Shown in pieces: positions 60,963 through 64,000 of a DNA stretch of 64,000 bases. Within the stretch, counting starts at the first letter, position 1, and every line of letters begins with the position of its first letter. A program made the translations under genes and the position numbers. The notes under the pieces were generated by a model. It did not search any database, was not told the origin of the DNA, and saw only the letters and a list, made by a program, of their open reading frames with translations. Source of the DNA: Sapria himalayana (taxonomy: Eukaryota; Streptophyta; Magnoliopsida; Malpighiales; Rafflesiaceae); assembly GCA_029783825.1 (NCBI GenBank), contig JAREIK010012111.1, positions 682,001 to 746,000 on the forward strand, read 5' to 3'.

Positions 60963-63061
60963 CTTTAAATGTATATGTCATAAAAGTAATAAAGTATATA
61001 TAAGTCCAAATATCATACCCATAAAAATTATATAAGTAGTTTGACCAATTAATAGAAAATTAATAGCTGATTGAGTTGATAAGATAAACTTGGGTCTCGA
61101 ATAGATACTTAGTCTCTAGAGTTAGTTTTCTTTATGCATGATGAGTTTTCTTTAATATTGAAGTGATATTATGTTTTATTGTTGGATAAATGGTAGGATC
61201 ATGTAGATTTATCCATTTGACTTCTTGGCATTTAAGGTAATTGTCAACCTTGAACTATCACTAGTAAGGGATGGTTCCCTTATGTTGTGCTTTTAGTATT
61301 TTACCACCAAAACTATACTATGTTTATGAGTTATGCATACTTCTACTAGTTAGGCTATATGTCAATTGTCTTTGATGATTGTTTTGAGAATATATTTTTA
61401 ATCTCTGACCTTAATTTTTAAATTAAGATACATAATAATATGATATTAATTATGTTTGATATCTTGACTTCGTAAGTGTCATAATAATATTTATTAACAT
61501 ATAACTCCTTGATAATATCATATATAAAAATGATACAAGAAGAAATGATTGCATGAATGTTACCACTTTATGAAGCACATTTCCTTGTATTTATCTCATG
61601 ACTTACCTATCACTGTTCATCATAGCTAACATGTAACTCACACAATATGGTGAAATTTTTAGGTTAGATATTCTTTATAAACCCTGCATCATTTTAATGC
61701 TAGTTCTTTTAGAATATGTTTAATTATATAATTAAGTTTTATTTATGTTTTTGACTTCATTAGTGACATACTCATATCAATTAAATATACATAAATGAAG
61801 GATTTTGATATATAGGTTTATTTCATGAGGTAAGTATAGATAAGAGATCATTCCTTCATATACAATCTCATGAGTGTATCTGATTTATATGTCATTATCC
61901 ATTACAATCAATATGCATAAATCTAAATGGTGTGAAAGCATAAATCTTTGTTCTAAATAATATCTATATCCATCAACAATCAAATATAACAATTACACAA
62001 TTAAACCTAATAAATCATAATCATCGTATACATATACATAAACAAACCTTTGATTCCAAATTACCTAATATTGGAAAAGATTTTATGTGAGAGAATTGAA
62101 GCATCATCTTGTCGGATTGAGGATTCCCAATAATAGCTGGTGTGAGGATCTAAGTCTCAAATTTTATTTCCAATCCATGTTTTCATGTTTCACCTTGAAT
62201 TTGGCCATAATCAGGGGTTGAAATTCATCATCTTTTAGGTTTGACATGTTTTGGGTCTCGAAATATGAATCCCTATCTCTTCTTTTGGGGGTTTTTAAGC
62301 CACCCTTTTAAATCTTTAGGGTCTATCATGTTGTTGTGTAGATCTTAAAGTTGAAAGGCATTACCTTATGTTGAGGTCATGACTCTACATATTCCTTGAA
62401 TCTTCTCTAGAGCACAAAGTTATGATAGTAAATTAATACTATGACTAAGGTAATTCTTCTCTGGAATACAAAATCATGGTGACAAAAGAATGTCATGACT
62501 AAAGATGTTCATTTCTAGAATAAATAGTCATAGTGAAAAAGCATACCAATACTAAAAATTACTTGATGTCGTGTTATTTTTGATCAATGATGAATATATT
62601 GTGATACAAAAAAATACCATGACTTTTTATACTAGATTAGCATTTAGTTACCATGACATAAAAATAATATCATTGCCAAATTTTTGTTTTAAAATTAATC
62701 TGACCAAGATAATATCATGGTCATGAAGAATATATTACACAATAATAGATTGTGATAAAATGGTAATAAAATCATGACTTACAAATACTGACATACCTTG
62801 TTTGTAGAGTCACAACCAAAATAAACTGCTACAACTTCTCTATGAGCATGTGCTAGAACAAACAAGTCGTGACATTGAAAATGTCATGAATTTTCCGTGT
62901 TGTTCTACCCTCTATTTCAGCTCTCCACTTAGTCCACCATTTATACCCAATTTACATCATATTTCATAACTATTCATCCAATTTCATAAATCATCATTCA
63001 ATAAAATTATTATATCAAGTCCAAATTCAATATAATTATATCATTAAAACAATGCAAAACA
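60963..63061 (-). mobile_element. Gypsy LTR copy, probable solo LTR (about 2.1 kb)
   Basis: Same orientation as copies A and B; its high-coordinate edge (...GCAAAACA, i.e. TGTTTTGC in element sense) corresponds to their start, while its low edge lacks about 60 bp. RNase H sequence lies on both sides, so it is an LTR inserted in pol without its own internal region. Confidence 0.6.
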
Positions 63062-64000
63062 ATTACAAAAAGTTGGTACTTTGTGTGTCAAATAATCAAC
63101 TTCGATTTTGCATCCATTTTCTTCATTTAACATTAAATTATTGCATAATCCATGTAAATGTATAATCCTTGCTCCAATTATATAAGATCTTAACTTGTCA
63201 TAAGAGAACACCATGGCTACTAACATCTAATTTTTAGTTATAGCGGTGTTCTTTTTGGCTATGTTCAAAGCTCTATGTACATAGTATATAATCCTAAAAA
63301 ATATGTATATTTTCTACCCCAAAACTGCTCCAACATCATAGTCATTTGCATTTAACATTATTTTGATTGGCTCACTCCACTATAGTATATTCATTATCCT
63401 AGCAACCAAAGGATGTTATTTTAGCACTTCATCGATCATAAAATCAGATTTCATTTTTAGTAACTTTTACAGAGATTTGACTATCTATAAAAATTTGTAA
63501 ATAAATCATCAATAAAATCTAGCATATCCCAAAAAACTTTATATGCCCTTCATGGATGTGGATGGGGCTAGAGTCTCAAAAACTAAAATCTTTGCTTTTT
63601 CCAATTCCAAATCCTTAGAGGATATAGGATGTTCCAAAACTATTCCCTCTTGCACAATGAAATTGTATTTCTCCTAGATAAGTACAAAAGTCTTCTCTAT
63701 GCATCTTTGTAACTCCACTTTCAAGTTGTTCAAACAACCTTCAAAAGAACCTCAAAATACGAAAAAATTATCCATAAATATCTTAATAATATCTTCAATG
63801 AGGTCTACAAAAATATATATTATATATCATTGAAATATGGTTGGGGTATTGCATAACCCAAATGACATCCTCTTAAATTCAAAAGCTACAAATAGACATG
63901 CGAGAACTTGAGAGTCATCTTCACTTAGTCTTCTAGAGAGATAACAATCAAATTATATCTTGGATAACTATCAAAAAAATAATAATAGTCATGCCCAACA
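63062..64000 (-). pseudogene. Gypsy reverse transcriptase and RNase H remnant, cut by the window edge
   Basis: From 64000 downward the minus strand reads FFDSYPRYNLIVISLED (RT FFDGYSGYNQI.IA.ED), RGCHLGYAIPQPYF (RMPFGLCNAPATF), then IFMDNFFVF. That last block is the catalytic F.DD box with its last Asp changed to Asn. EGCLNNLKVELQRCIEKTFVL, VQEGIVLEHPISS and ANDYDVGAVLG (RNase H CDASD.A.GAVLG, first Asp changed) follow. LVAMVFSYDKLRSYIIGARI ends it. Stops and shifts occur. The family is Athila-like by these motifs. Confidence 0.85.

Overview
The window looks like intergenic DNA from a repeat-rich flowering-plant nuclear genome. It is strongly AT-rich, has no operons, ribosome binding sites, tRNA or rRNA that I can see, and is dominated by plant transposable elements: hAT, CACTA, Ty1/copia, and a long-LTR Ty3/gypsy family whose protein remnants read like the Athila lineage. 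A monocot is possible, but nothing here proves it. I see no complete ordinary multi-exon gene.

Region by region: (1) 1-3.6 kb is mostly unassigned AT-rich DNA with a 359-bp non-autonomous hAT element (exact 8-bp target duplication) and a GC-richer minisatellite. (2) 3.6-26 kb is a nest of hAT elements and internal duplications. It includes one hAT of about 4.7 kb at 9.70-14.39 kb, a 3.53-kb hAT at 16.51-20.05 kb inserted inside the transposase gene of another hAT, and an inverted hAT copy at 22.5-25.9 kb. All transposase genes are decayed. Inside one copy of the duplicated block lies an intronless WUSCHEL-related homeobox retrocopy (5.21-5.86 kb, minus strand). It has an open frame, a short poly-A tract and 14-bp target duplications, and its empty paralogous site is still present near 21.91 kb. 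(3) 27.55-33.37 kb holds two decayed Ty1/copia pol pieces on the minus strand around two 0.95-kb LTRs, with an unrelated 1.46-kb putative solo LTR between the RT and RNase H parts.

(4) 34.1-38.2 kb contains exon-like fragments of two unrelated host genes, a PP5-type protein phosphatase (TPR part) and a ZIP metal transporter. They are followed by two degenerate GCN trinucleotide arrays in a tandem duplication and then a CACTA transposon terminus, which suggests gene-fragment capture. (5) 38.2-64 kb is built from one gypsy family with LTRs of about 2.1-2.3 kb: five near-complete LTR copies plus one fragment, in both orientations. Minus-strand remnants of gag, protease, RT, RNase H and integrase are recognisable, all broken. 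A plus-strand non-autonomous member at about 53.23-60.72 kb carries its own tandem-repeat reading frame of unknown function, and its 5' LTR is interrupted by a 477-bp hAT element.

The only reading frame that could still make a recognisable host protein is the WOX retrocopy. The rest records successive insertion, duplication and decay: hAT into hAT, LTR into copia pol, CACTA into or beside a gypsy LTR, gypsy into gypsy, and hAT into a gypsy LTR. Boundaries marked 'about' come from aligning copies by eye.
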